Translations under genes and position numbers: made by a program
Shown here: positions 24,719 through 34,128 of the stretch, piece after piece
Position numbering within the stretch: position 1 is the first letter of the stretch
Layout: every line of letters starts with the position of its first letter
Virus record (IMG/VR): IMGVR_UViG_3300010885_074114
Span: 24,341-88,340 of that record
DNA: 64,000 nt
Origin: a virus
Direction: 5' to 3' (one strand)
The notes under the pieces: model-generated
What the model saw: the letters and a program-made list of their open reading frames with translations, nothing else
Database searches by the model: none
Told to the model about the DNA's origin: nothing

Positions 24719-25768
24719 ATGTTTAATAGTAATAAAATTATTGAAAAAGTACAACTTCTTTTAGAAGTATTTGAAGATTCACAATGGAATCATGTTGTCA
24801 ATTTCGATTATGTTTCTGATTTTAAAGTCATGACTAGGAGCGACCTTCAGACTTTGAAAATGAAAAGATATTTATGTTCTACTAGAACATCTGGATCTAC
24901 TGGTGAGCCTATTACTATAGAAAAAACTATCCTTGATCATATTTGGTATGTTGCTACAAATATAAGAGAAATTAGATGGAGAAAGTGGGACGCAACAAAG
25001 AATATAGCTATAATAAAACCTGGTCATAAAAAACAAGATAAAAATTCTTGGGGCATTCCTAATATTATCAATAAAGAACAAGGCAAGTCATTTATAAATG
25101 GTTACGCCACTATAGCAGAACTTCAATGTTGGCTAGAAGAAAAAAACCCTCATTACCTGCATTGTGCTCCATCTATACTAACTCAACTAGACTTGTCTAA
25201 GATGCCTAATTTCATAGACCACAAAGGCACAGGAGAGGCCGGTGGTTCAATGTATTCTAGTGAAGAGTGTGGGACTATATCTATAAGATGTCCTGACAAT
25301 TCTGATTTCCACCATGTTATGGAAAATCAAATAGTAGAGGTAGATTATGATGGCGGGATAATCATAACTACTACTACTAACCCTTACATTAAAAGATACA
25401 AGCATGGTGATCACATAGAACTTGGTGAGTGCACATGTGGTAGAAAACTACAGGCTATTAAGAAAATTAATGGAAGAATAAGAAACATGTTTATTCTTCC
25501 AAATGGCGATAAAAAATGGCCTCTTTTTGGTTCTAGAGATTATTATGAAGTATTCGGAATTAAAAGGTATAAGATAGTTCAGACTACTTTAAATGATTTA
25601 GAAGCTCAGATAATTTCGGAACCTTTAGGAGACAAAGAGGAAGCATTTATTAGGCTAATTAAAGATACATTAAATTCGCCAATAAACGTAAAAATCAAGT
25701 ATGTAAATGAATTTCCAATGTATAAATTTGAAGAATTTGTTTCTTTGGTGGATATATCTTCATCGTAA
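24719..25768 (+). CDS. PaaK/CapK-like adenylate-forming enzyme
   Basis: A 349-residue member of the ANL superfamily closest to phenylacetate-CoA ligase/CapK. The phosphate-binding loop TSGSTGEPI is intact (about residue 60). The A5-like region GEAGGSMYSSEECGTISIRC and the motif KHGDHIELGECTCGRKLQAI (with C-x-C-G-R) match the family. Such enzymes activate carboxylates as acyl-AMP; CapK-type proteins are tied to polysaccharide synthesis. It is shorter than PaaK (about 435). The substrate cannot be read. No clear ribosome site precedes the ATG. A TATTATAAA lies 12 nt upstream, so the message may be nearly leaderless. Confidence 0.8.
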   Translation: MFNSNKIIEKVQLLLEVFEDSQWNHVVNFDYVSDFKVMTRSDLQTLKMKRYLCSTRTSGSTGEPITIEKTILDHIWYVATNIREIRWRKWDATKNIAIIKPGHKKQDKNSWGIPNIINKEQGKSFINGYATIAELQCWLEEKNPHYLHCAPSILTQLDLSKMPNFIDHKGTGEAGGSMYSSEECGTISIRCPDNSDFHHVMENQIVEVDYDGGIIITTTTNPYIKRYKHGDHIELGECTCGRKLQAIKKINGRIRNMFILPNGDKKWPLFGSRDYYEVFGIKRYKIVQTTLNDLEAQIISEPLGDKEEAFIRLIKDTLNSPINVKIKYVNEFPMYKFEEFVSLVDISSS

Positions 25769-25791
25769 CATGATGGATCGCTGTATTTAAA

Positions 25792-25878
25792 TCAAAACAT
25801 GGTTGTTCCTAAAACATATCCAACAACAAAAAATGCAATAATAATGAAAATTGCAGTTATTTCTTTTCTGTGCTTCAT
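25792..25878 (-). CDS. Possible 28-residue membrane peptide
   Basis: A short ORF 8 nt after the phosphoesterase stop: KHRKEITAIFIIIAFFVVGY, then VLGTTMF. It has a basic start and one clean hydrophobic helix. No ribosome-binding site is visible, so coupling to the upstream gene would be needed. Phages do encode such mini membrane proteins, but chance cannot be excluded at this length. Confidence 0.4.
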   Translation of the reverse strand: MKHRKEITAIFIIIAFFVVGYVLGTTMF

Positions 25879-25886
25879 ATTATAGT

Positions 25887-26564
25887 TTAGAAAAAATTAA
25901 ATAAATCTATTTTTCCATCCTTTACAACAAGATAATTACAGGGAATTTCAGTCCAACTTCCACTATTATAGTAACCTGTGTGCGGTTTTGCGTCTGCATA
26001 ATGCACATGACCACAACAAACCATATCGCAGCCAATTTTTCTCATATAATCAGTTGATTTTTTCTCTATAATTTCTGCATTTCTTAAAAAAGTTTTGCTA
26101 CTTTTCTTGGCAAGTTTAGCCAAATAAAAACTCTTATCTATTTTTTGAATAAACTTGTATATTTTATCTGCAAAATATACTAATATTGGTCTGTCTATTA
26201 TAACGCTATCGAATCTATCGCCGTGTAAAGCCAAAATTTTCTTGCCACCGCTCTCAAAAACATATTCCTCTAAAAAATCTATTCCTAATAGATGTGAAAG
26301 AACTTCAGCAGGACCATCATGATTGCCCAAAATTAAAACAACCTTAATATGATCGGACATACTTCTTATGAGCGAAAGAACTTTCCAGTGATGTTTCTTT
26401 AAACGACGAAAATCCATATTATCAAAAAAATCACCGTTCAAAATAATACACTTTGTTGAGTTTTCTTTTTCAATTTTTTCTAAAAAAGTAGTTAGTAATT
26501 TTGCTTGACTAACATCACTACCCAAATGAATATCGCTTATTATGATAGCATCAGCATTTTCCAT
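25887..26564 (-). CDS. LpxH-like metallophosphoesterase
   Basis: A 225-residue calcineurin-like phosphoesterase with all metal motifs: SDIHLGSD, NGDFFDNMDF, LGNHDGP, LHGDRFD and CCGHVHYA. The length and the HGDRFD motif fit the LpxH/UDP-2,3-diacylglucosamine pyrophosphatase branch, which acts on lipid A precursors at the inner membrane. Other members cleave different nucleotide-sugar or phospho-substrates, so lipid A is not certain. It stands near other envelope or glycan-type enzymes. No signal peptide is present. Confidence 0.8.
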   Translation of the reverse strand: MENADAIIISDIHLGSDVSQAKLLTTFLEKIEKENSTKCIILNGDFFDNMDFRRLKKHHWKVLSLIRSMSDHIKVVLILGNHDGPAEVLSHLLGIDFLEEYVFESGGKKILALHGDRFDSVIIDRPILVYFADKIYKFIQKIDKSFYLAKLAKKSSKTFLRNAEIIEKKSTDYMRKIGCDMVCCGHVHYADAKPHTGYYNSGSWTEIPCNYLVVKDGKIDLFNFF

Positions 26565-26609
26565 GATATTATTTATTATAATGATTTAATTATTATAATG
26601 ATATTCGTA

Positions 26610-26783
26610 TCAGTTTTTCTTCAAAGAAGCGTTCTTTTTCTTTTTTATAGATTTTTTCCCACAATTTAAATCAGAAAGTGCACCCCAAATTTGAAAATTA
26701 GCATTACTTCTATCTTTGCAACCTACTATGGCATCACCGCCTGCGTTCTCTTTAATTTTTAACCAATTATAAAATGTTTTCAT
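26610..26783 (-). CDS. 57-residue protein with capsid-targeting-like N-terminus
   Basis: The protein begins KTFYNWLKIKENAGG. Compared with the T4 capsid-targeting peptide MKTYQEFIAE it has the same MKT-aromatic start, hydrophobic WL, and an (I)-K-E site where gp21 would cut. After this comes a short ordinary stretch (NFQIWGALSDLN) and a Lys-rich tail. The ATG at 26783 was located by hand; the ORF is below the usual length cut-off. It lies between the LpxH-like gene and a terminator. Packaging inside the head is inferred. Confidence 0.55.
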   Translation of the reverse strand: MKTFYNWLKIKENAGGDAIVGCKDRSNANFQIWGALSDLNCGKKSIKKKKNASLKKN

Positions 26784-26811
26784 GATATATTAATGCTGGA
26801 AGCGAAAGAAA

Positions 26812-26841
26812 AAAGCCCTTAATTCTTCAATTAAGGGCTTT
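26812..26841 (-). terminator. Terminator downstream of gene 26867-27574
   Basis: A 13-bp stem AAAGCCCTTAATT / AATTAAGGGCTTT with a 4-nt loop. On the minus strand it runs into a T-rich tract (TTTTTTCTTTC). A near copy lies after the paralogous gene at 38129. Confidence 0.9.
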
Positions 26842-26866
26842 AAAAATGTTTAATTTTTTCTAATTA

Positions 26867-27574
26867 TTATGATACGGCTGCACTGAACGGAGTAACCTCG
26901 GTGGCAGTCTGAGTAAGAACAGCTTTTACATGGAATAATCCGGCGGCAATGTCGAGTATTTCAACATAATTTCCTCTTCTACCACCTTTGGTAGAGCCAT
27001 CCATAGTAATCGTATCATCGGTTCCACCTGCAATCCACATATCGATTGCTGTAGGCGTACCAGTCAGTGGTGTCTCGTCATCTGAACCAAAAGCAACTCC
27101 GGTCATTACGTCAGTAGCATTAGCGACCTGAACTACGTATGTACCAGGACTTACAACAAGAGTATCTACATAAAACTTATAATTATTACCAGATCCAGAT
27201 GCGGCTGGAAGCGTTGCAACAACGCCTGCGGCTCTTGTTAAAACGAGCGGCACATTAGCATGTGTGGCGGCTGTAAGCGTCACAGTCGCTGTATTTAGAA
27301 CCACAGGGGCTTTTGATAGAGCGGTATTTGCTATCTTCGCCTGCGTAACGGCTAAAGCATCTAATTTAGCAGTTGTAACGGCTAGAGCATCTAATTTAGC
27401 AGTTGTAACGGCTAGAGCGGCTAATTCGGCGGTTGAAATCGCTGAATCTGCGACGTCTACATTTACAACAGCATCTGTTGCCAAATTAACTGTTTTAACG
27501 ACACCATTTAATATTCTTGGTTTTAGTAGCTCGACAGAGCCAGGACCAGTACCTTCAGTTGTTTGTGTTGACAT
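26867..27574 (-). CDS. Structural protein, paralogue of 38129-38680
   Basis: A 235-residue protein starting STQTTEGTGPGSVE. Residues about 40-85 form a repeat of about 10 residues with the core LAVTTAKLDA, likely a beta-helix or coiled-coil shaft. From about residue 90 (APVVLNTATVTLTAATHANV, TRAAGVVATLPAASGSGN, YKFYVDT) to the C-terminal TPFSAAVS it is closely similar to the gene at 38129. Abundant Val/Thr/Ala and lack of Cys suggest a decoration or fibre protein. It has its own candidate late box and terminator. Confidence 0.75.
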   Translation of the reverse strand: MSTQTTEGTGPGSVELLKPRILNGVVKTVNLATDAVVNVDVADSAISTAELAALAVTTAKLDALAVTTAKLDALAVTQAKIANTALSKAPVVLNTATVTLTAATHANVPLVLTRAAGVVATLPAASGSGNNYKFYVDTLVVSPGTYVVQVANATDVMTGVAFGSDDETPLTGTPTAIDMWIAGGTDDTITMDGSTKGGRRGNYVEILDIAAGLFHVKAVLTQTATEVTPFSAAVS

Positions 27575-27602
27575 TTTAAAATCCTTTCAAAGAAATACCT
27601 AG

Positions 27603-27614
27603 TACATTATATAT
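27603..27614 (-). promoter_or_regulatory. Candidate late promoter box
   Basis: On the minus strand ATATATAATGTA, ending 29 nt before the ATG at 27574. It matches the boxes at 34115 and 58649. Confidence 0.5.
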
Positions 27615-27678
27615 TATTTTATAAATAAAATTTAAAATTTGTTATCAGAATTTCTTTGAATTTCGCAGAAATCTGTAG

Positions 27679-30600
27679 TTAAGGAATAGACCAAGTATTG
27701 TTTTGAACATTAAAAGTTCCTTCTTGAACATAATATCCTGCTGGAGGCGTGTTGGATGCAGTTGCATAGTTAAAATAACCTCTATTATATCTCATTTCGT
27801 CTCCACCAACTCCGTTTTTGTAATAAGCTGCTTTATACCATTCATTTTCTGTAGGAATCCAGCAATCGCTCATAACTTCAATAGACATTTCTCCATAATA
27901 CGAAGTATTTGGGAAAATATACGAACCAGTTTCTGTGTCAGCATGAAAAGTTATACTAACTGTTCCGCTTGCAGTAGCAGGTGCCGACATAATAATTGTT
28001 GCATCCTCATAATCTGGTATGTCTATAACAGAGGCACCGGTATCTATTCCCGTTCCAGTCATTAGCATTCCAATACAAACATCAAGAACACCAGGATCTG
28101 TATCCGCTGTAAAAATTACAGAGCTGCTCCCGTTTGTTGTGGTGCCTGTCAGAACTATCGTGTAAACGGCGGGAGTTTGTGCACCATTGTGAATCCAATT
28201 GCAGTACCGTGCTGCTGCATGCCATTTCGTTGCTATCGGTTTTTTGTGCATTCCGCTTCTAATTTGCAAAATATCCAGTGTAGAATCAAAATATATTCCT
28301 AACCATTGACCGGATAAGTTTGGATTTGCACCTTCTTGATCTTGAATAAGATCTAGGTCTACTATGCGTTGCATGCTGCCGTCTATTACATTAGCCTGTA
28401 AAAAAAGCATATATTGTTCTACAGTTATATTCAAAGCACTAATATAAAAATCATAATGTACATTACCACAATTCTTTTTAAGTGCTTTTGTGGATAACAA
28501 GCCATCTCCGAACCTGCTTTCCACCACATCAGCATTGTTACCTGCTTCATCAATGTCAATTAGATTTACTAATTTAAGCGATGCGTTTCCATCATAAAAA
28601 TCTTTGTGAAAACTTGCAATTCTAAATGTTGAAAGGTTTTCTATATCCCATGATATTTCATGTTTATTGGTAGATCGAAAAACTTTAGTTCTTTTATCTG
28701 GTCTGTTGTCTTCAATTTCATATAAAGATCGTTTATTAGGAAATAAAGTTCTTCCTCCTGTGAGACCTACTCCTCTTACAATGTATTCTGCATCTTGTTC
28801 TAACTGTTCTGGAGCATCGAAAGAATCTTCTACGTAAACAGCACTGCTAGATATACGAACATCATCAATATATCCATTAAAAACTTCGGCTAAATTGTGT
28901 CGACCGGCACCAATAGTAAGGTCGTGTGTGGCTGGAGAATCTGGATCCGTTATTACCGTGTTGTTGAAGAATTCGTATACATTTACACCATTCGCATATA
29001 TGCGGTAATTGTTAGTATTTTCATCTACAAGCCAAGCATTATTTCTTACTAATGCAAGGTGCGTCCATGATCCAACGGGAGCATGAACCTCAGCGTTCCA
29101 ATCATAATGCAGAACGCTTGTTCCTGTTATTTCTGCATAACCAGACGTACTACAACCATCACTATCGTTGAAGTGTGCGGATTGTGCAACTGTAAAAGCC
29201 GTATCCGTAACAGTAAGTATTGTATAGGTTATTGTAACATCGTGTAGACAAGCGGTACACTGTGCATATTTAAGCCTTGTTATTGTAACGCTACCACCAA
29301 CTGAAAATCCGTGGGAGCGTTCAGCGATAGGATCAGCAAAGCCTCCAATTTCACTTGTATCTCCTACATACGTGATTGTAATCGTAGCACCACTTCTATT
29401 ATAAGATCCCGTAAATGATTTATTCCCACTGATATATAAAGAATCTGAATTGCTCCCGTGTCTCCAAAGGATACCATCGTTATACTCTCCTACACTGAAC
29501 AAGCCTCCTACTAAAGTTTGAGATGTTGGGTAAACCCATGCTTCTAAAGTAAAGTCTCCTATTCCAAAATCAAAAACTTCGTTTGCCGCGATATACGCAA
29601 AATTGCCAGAACAAGCCATAGCAGATGCACCAAATTTCTTTTCAGCACTAGTTGTAATACTTATTGGACTGCCAATTGATCCGTTGTATCCCAATACTTC
29701 CAAACCAAAATAACTGTTATCCGTTAATTCGTCCTCGAAATTTAGAATTAATATGGCATTTACACCTTCCCATGTGCTTGTAAGTTCTCTACCGTTTCCA
29801 CCTTGATCGAATGTGCCATAAGCACTCGTGCTTTTTATTGTGCCAACATCCAGTATAACACCTCCAGAGCTATGGCTATAGCCGCTGCCGCCGTTTGTAA
29901 CAGTTACAGCGGTTATAACGCCGTTGCTTGTGTTTATTATACCCGTAGCACCTGAACCATTTGAAGCTGTGAAAATAATTTTTGATCCATTTCCATACCC
30001 TGTGCCTCCTTTAGGATCATATTTCCCGAACCCTACAACATTAACGCCGCTGATGGATGTACTAGGTTCTGGGCTTACAACTACAAAGAATTCTGCTCCT
30101 ACACCGTCAACCACAGATGCTGTAATGTACCCAGAAACTTCAGGATCGTTAGTAGAGATGTAGCCACTGCCGCCATTTGTAATATTTACGCTAGTAACAA
30201 TACCAGAAGAAGTAACAATTGTTGCTGTGGCTCCAGAACCATTTGAAGTTGTAAAAGAAATGTTTGATCCACTTCCATAATCTGCACCTCCTCTGATAAT
30301 GCCTACGCCTGTTATCGCACCAGAAGATACTGTTATATTTCCAAACACAACTCCAGAACCGCTTTTAACATAAGCTTGAACAGGATCTTCGGGTTGAGTA
30401 TTATTTTCTGTTGAATCTCCATGCGTAAATTGATCTTCTTTAACATCAACATTAAAATGAAAGGTAGAGCAGTTGTCAGCACACCTTGGATCTGCTTGTG
30501 TTTCTATCATGAGTCGAATAGTTTTTGTTTCAAAAGGTAGAGCTATTACATACCCTTCTTCTTCTTGCGATCCAGTCCAAACCTGAAAATCATCAGCCCA

Positions 30601-32748
30601 TATATGAAATACATTCGGGTTCTCAATTTGACCACCGCATGTGAATGTCAAGGACTTTATTCCAATAGGGCGTATAAAATTGTGAGTAAACCAAGAGCCA
30701 TCTGGTTCTGCTGTAACCTGACACTTACAATTTTCAACAGGAGTTGTTGGAGGGGCTCCAGGATCTGTGCCGCATGTATAGGTGTGGGTTCCTATGGATG
30801 GTTCGTAACTATCAACGATGCAAACTTCTGGGGCACAACAATTCGGACACGTCCTTTGTAACGGAAATTGTTTCGGTAGATAGTTGGCTTGATTAGAATC
30901 GCTTCCAATCGTTGTGCCTGGAGGTGTTTCACTCTGTGTGGCGAAAGACCAGTATCCGCCGACGCCAGATCCACAGCGATTTGGTGAGTAGTACCCAGCT
31001 TTGTACCACTCGTCTATAGTTGGCATCCGATACGTAGGAGCTAAACCCGTATTTGGGTTTATGTCGTTGACGGTATATATTAAGTTTGATACACTTAGTA
31101 GTGTAGGTTGACCGTATTGGTCCAATGCACTCTCATCAAAATTGTATGCACCGTTTTCTGTTGTCGTTCCGTCTTGTGCTCCGCTCGGTTTGCCATTACT
31201 CATCCAATTGCAAAATCTCGCACATGAATCAAAGCTAACAAACTCGACCGGATGGTTACCAGCACTGTTCAAAACGGCATATACGTAGCCGCCGTTTGTA
31301 CCAGAACGGCTGATTGATGGTATATAAGATGTTTGATAGACTGTTGTGTTCATTAGGGTACTGTAGAGACCACCAACGGGATCAGTGGCAGCTACCGCAT
31401 TTAAGAACTCCGTGTACTGATCGACCGTCACTGCGTACTTGCCGATCTGGTATTCGTATGACACGGAACCCGCATCTCGTGCCGGGTTCCCGCAAACCGA
31501 AGAAGAGTCGTACGCCGCACCGAGGATGGCGGCATCCCGCCGTGCCTGCAAAGCCTGCGAGGGTGACAAGCTGTTACCACAAGGGACCAGTAAGCCACTT
31601 TCTTTGGCGGCGTTTCCAGGATTGCCAACCGGCACCATGTCAGGGAGTTCTTCCATTGATGAACTTGCGAGGCGAAAACCGATGTAGTAACCCCCGTAAC
31701 GAGGGTCCTGCTCCTCGACCATGGGTCTGCTGTAACTCCAGAGGGAGGAATATATGCTGATATTAACAGTGCTTCCCGTGAAACCAGTAGCTACACCATT
31801 AAGTTTAATTTCGATAACCTCTCCGGTCCACTCATTTACATTGCCAAACTGATCAAATGTGCCGTAGAAGCTCTCGCTGCCAGTAAATGAGCCTACGTCA
31901 GTTACGTGCCCGATCCAGTTTTCACTAGTCCAGATGTCTTCTTCTGATACTACTGGTTGGTCATTAACTAGCGTAACAGGCGATGTATCAGGTACAAGAG
32001 CGTCAAGTTCTGCTCCACTACCTTTGTCTCCTCCGTCCCCTCCAGACAACGGAGTTATTTCAGGTGCTCCAGTTGCTCCAACTTTAACGTTCAAAACAGT
32101 CCAAGAAATGTCTCTGAATGTTCCTTGTCCTGGCAAGTCATTATTATCAAGAATATAAGATACGGTTGTGTGGTTTGTTTGTACTAAGTATCCAGGAACG
32201 AGTGTTGCTGTACCTTGCCAAGATTTGTCGCCAAATTTTTGATCTATTATGGCTAATTCTCCAATATCTGAAAGATTAAATGAGAATTTGTCAGGACGAT
32301 AACTAGCGTCTTTCCTTGTCCATACTCTATTTCCATTTGCTCGTATAAGATTTCCTTTAACATCATATGAGGGTCCATTCATGTCTGCTGCTGTACATTC
32401 CCAGTAAACAGTCATGCCTGTAATGTTTACTCTAATTTTATCGATTCTTCTTTTGTCTCCGATTTTAAAGTGTGCATCAAGCAGTCCTTGTGCATACATA
32501 AGCGGTCCTTTTCCGTCTATTGTGTATTCAGCAGGACTAAGATCTGATGGAACTCTATCTTCTGGATCGGTGCTAGCATTTTCAAAATAGAAAGTTTTTA
32601 TTCCAGTTTCAGGCATGTCATTGTCTGTTGTGAAACTGTTACAGCTTTCAATTGACAGTATGTGTGTGTCTGCTGGTACATTTTCTCCTGTAACCTTAAG
32701 ACCAACACGCAAGAATGCTGTCGGGCACGATCCGGCTATTTTTGTCAT
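27679..32748 (-). CDS. Giant tail protein with FGE/C-type-lectin-like and LamG-like modules
   Basis: A 1689-residue virion protein. Around residue 290 is the C-terminal half of a formylglycine-generating-enzyme-like (FGE) module (YGTFDQFGNVNEW, YIGFRLASSS). An FGE N-terminal half follows (YQIGKYAVTVDQYTEFLNAV, NHPVEFVSFDSCARFCNWMS, RMPTIDEWYKAGYY, about 430-630). The middle has Gly-rich repeats (VTNGGSGY) and a LamG-like lectin (GDFTLEAWVYP, GYIDDVRISS). A second FGE N-half ends the protein (ITVEQYMLFLQ, WIPTENEWYKAAYY). FGE modules have a C-type-lectin-like fold and probably bind the host surface here. DNA at about 31400-31750 is much richer in GC than the rest. Confidence 0.8.
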   Translation of the reverse strand: MTKIAGSCPTAFLRVGLKVTGENVPADTHILSIESCNSFTTDNDMPETGIKTFYFENASTDPEDRVPSDLSPAEYTIDGKGPLMYAQGLLDAHFKIGDKRRIDKIRVNITGMTVYWECTAADMNGPSYDVKGNLIRANGNRVWTRKDASYRPDKFSFNLSDIGELAIIDQKFGDKSWQGTATLVPGYLVQTNHTTVSYILDNNDLPGQGTFRDISWTVLNVKVGATGAPEITPLSGGDGGDKGSGAELDALVPDTSPVTLVNDQPVVSEEDIWTSENWIGHVTDVGSFTGSESFYGTFDQFGNVNEWTGEVIEIKLNGVATGFTGSTVNISIYSSLWSYSRPMVEEQDPRYGGYYIGFRLASSSMEELPDMVPVGNPGNAAKESGLLVPCGNSLSPSQALQARRDAAILGAAYDSSSVCGNPARDAGSVSYEYQIGKYAVTVDQYTEFLNAVAATDPVGGLYSTLMNTTVYQTSYIPSISRSGTNGGYVYAVLNSAGNHPVEFVSFDSCARFCNWMSNGKPSGAQDGTTTENGAYNFDESALDQYGQPTLLSVSNLIYTVNDINPNTGLAPTYRMPTIDEWYKAGYYSPNRCGSGVGGYWSFATQSETPPGTTIGSDSNQANYLPKQFPLQRTCPNCCAPEVCIVDSYEPSIGTHTYTCGTDPGAPPTTPVENCKCQVTAEPDGSWFTHNFIRPIGIKSLTFTCGGQIENPNVFHIWADDFQVWTGSQEEEGYVIALPFETKTIRLMIETQADPRCADNCSTFHFNVDVKEDQFTHGDSTENNTQPEDPVQAYVKSGSGVVFGNITVSSGAITGVGIIRGGADYGSGSNISFTTSNGSGATATIVTSSGIVTSVNITNGGSGYISTNDPEVSGYITASVVDGVGAEFFVVVSPEPSTSISGVNVVGFGKYDPKGGTGYGNGSKIIFTASNGSGATGIINTSNGVITAVTVTNGGSGYSHSSGGVILDVGTIKSTSAYGTFDQGGNGRELTSTWEGVNAILILNFEDELTDNSYFGLEVLGYNGSIGSPISITTSAEKKFGASAMACSGNFAYIAANEVFDFGIGDFTLEAWVYPTSQTLVGGLFSVGEYNDGILWRHGSNSDSLYISGNKSFTGSYNRSGATITITYVGDTSEIGGFADPIAERSHGFSVGGSVTITRLKYAQCTACLHDVTITYTILTVTDTAFTVAQSAHFNDSDGCSTSGYAEITGTSVLHYDWNAEVHAPVGSWTHLALVRNNAWLVDENTNNYRIYANGVNVYEFFNNTVITDPDSPATHDLTIGAGRHNLAEVFNGYIDDVRISSSAVYVEDSFDAPEQLEQDAEYIVRGVGLTGGRTLFPNKRSLYEIEDNRPDKRTKVFRSTNKHEISWDIENLSTFRIASFHKDFYDGNASLKLVNLIDIDEAGNNADVVESRFGDGLLSTKALKKNCGNVHYDFYISALNITVEQYMLFLQANVIDGSMQRIVDLDLIQDQEGANPNLSGQWLGIYFDSTLDILQIRSGMHKKPIATKWHAAARYCNWIHNGAQTPAVYTIVLTGTTTNGSSSVIFTADTDPGVLDVCIGMLMTGTGIDTGASVIDIPDYEDATIIMSAPATASGTVSITFHADTETGSYIFPNTSYYGEMSIEVMSDCWIPTENEWYKAAYYKNGVGGDEMRYNRGYFNYATASNTPPAGYYVQEGTFNVQNNTWSIP

Positions 32749-32764
32749 TTAATTTCTTTCTATG

Positions 32765-34072
32765 TTAGTTTTTATAGACGCCTCCGCGTCCCTTACGTGC
32801 AGGAGGAGCACATCCTACACATCCACGACGTCTTGGCGGACGAGCACCATCGCATCTACGGCAGCAACATGGTGGTTTGTAGCCGTTTGCTGCTGGATAT
32901 GGGGGCGGAGGAGCACCATTGTTCGTTGCTCTGGAGAAAAACAAACGTCCTACAAGACCCCTACGCTGGCCACGTGGTCTGCAAGTGCTTGGAATGCACT
33001 TCGGTTCGGCCTGCGGCGGGCAAAGATAGCATCGTTCTGGTACTTCTTTAGGAGGCAGGTCTGGTACTGTACCTGATGGCGGTGTTGGTGGTAATGGGCT
33101 TTGTCTCGGCAGCGGAGTTATTGTTATAACTGGTGAGTCATGAGTTGTGTTTACAATAATAGGCGTGCGTGTAGTTGGAGTGATAGGATCAGGATAATCA
33201 GGTCCAACAGTCATTGTCGTTGTTGCTCTCTTGTTATAAGTCTGCTCACCAAATCCAAACTTGTGGTAGCAATTCGCTTCCATGGTATCGGTTGCAGGAT
33301 CAAAACACCCATCAAACATTAATCTTGTTGGTTGGTATTCGTCGTCAACGTCAGGTGAGTTCGGGGAGTTATCTAAAATTCGTAAAACAGAGTCGACAGT
33401 AAGATCATCAGAGAATTCTGTCAGCATTTGGCTTACATTAGGAGCATGCTTATTGCAGTTGTATTCTCCATCTGGTCCTGTATAAACATCCGGAAAACCA
33501 GGCGGAGTGTTGCTGCTGTACACGCACGGTTGTCCATATCCTGGTCTGTACCATCCCTCACAACCTCCAGGACAGAATGGTTTTGGGTTTGGTGGTTTTG
33601 GTGGTATTGGTATTGGTGTCATTGGGAGCCATGTTATTACTGGTACATGCTCAGGAGGGCTGGCACATGCACGAGATGAATCGCCTTCGTCGTATCCGTC
33701 GCAATTAATAAACCAAGTAACAAAGAATGAATTTGTTGGCGATACTGTGTCTCGATTATCATTTGACTGCATTGCATGGATTTCTTCTGCTGTTGCAAAT
33801 GTAATTTTTTGAAAAACTTGTGCCGAACTGCAGTCATCTGTAAGCATTTCTTCTGAGTCTGCTATTTGCCCACAAGGTCTTAATGGATGTGATGGAGGCG
33901 GGCTAACTTCCTCTTCCAAAGGCAAAGGCGTAGTTTCTTCAAGAGATTTAACGTATTCGGAAATTATATCTTCTGCATAAGACTTTTTCTGATTCCATAA
34001 TACTTTGTGTTCAAATTGAATTTCACTCATATATGGATTTGGCAAGGAAACAGTCCATAAGTGGAATGCAAT
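32765..34072 (-). CDS. Pro/Cys-rich structural protein, probable ATT start
   Basis: A 435-residue protein with Pro-rich segments (PIPIPPKPPNPKPFCPGGC), several Cys clusters and a C-terminal basic, Cys-rich tail (PPCCCRRCDGARPPRRRGC). ATG at 34030 and TTG at 34045 have no ribosome site. The frame stays open up to an ATT at 34072, six bases after AAAGG, giving (M)AFHLWTVSLPNPYMSE. A TATATA-ATGTA box lies 43-57 nt further upstream, at the distance seen for other genes. It overlaps nothing and is followed 16 nt later by the giant tail gene. A tail-tip or fibre role is inferred. Confidence 0.7.
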   Translation of the reverse strand: MAFHLWTVSLPNPYMSEIQFEHKVLWNQKKSYAEDIISEYVKSLEETTPLPLEEEVSPPPSHPLRPCGQIADSEEMLTDDCSSAQVFQKITFATAEEIHAMQSNDNRDTVSPTNSFFVTWFINCDGYDEGDSSRACASPPEHVPVITWLPMTPIPIPPKPPNPKPFCPGGCEGWYRPGYGQPCVYSSNTPPGFPDVYTGPDGEYNCNKHAPNVSQMLTEFSDDLTVDSVLRILDNSPNSPDVDDEYQPTRLMFDGCFDPATDTMEANCYHKFGFGEQTYNKRATTTMTVGPDYPDPITPTTRTPIIVNTTHDSPVITITPLPRQSPLPPTPPSGTVPDLPPKEVPERCYLCPPQAEPKCIPSTCRPRGQRRGLVGRLFFSRATNNGAPPPPYPAANGYKPPCCCRRCDGARPPRRRGCVGCAPPARKGRGGVYKN

Positions 34073-34114
34073 GAATTGCCTTTAGCTCCTAAGCATTTTT
34101 ATTAAAAGTTTATT

Positions 34115-34128
34115 TACATTATATATAT
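34115..34128 (-). promoter_or_regulatory. Candidate late promoter box
   Basis: On the minus strand ATATATATAATGTA, 43-57 nt before the proposed ATT start at 34072. It is likely to drive this gene and the giant tail gene after it. Confidence 0.5.

Noticed and set aside
31314-31760. Rightward ORFs in the GC-rich patch
   Set aside because: They are antisense to the FGE module of the giant tail protein; high GC simply removes stop codons.
27679-32748. Diversity-generating retroelement target
   Set aside because: The FGE fold is compatible, but there is no reverse transcriptase, template repeat or A-biased variable repeat in this window.
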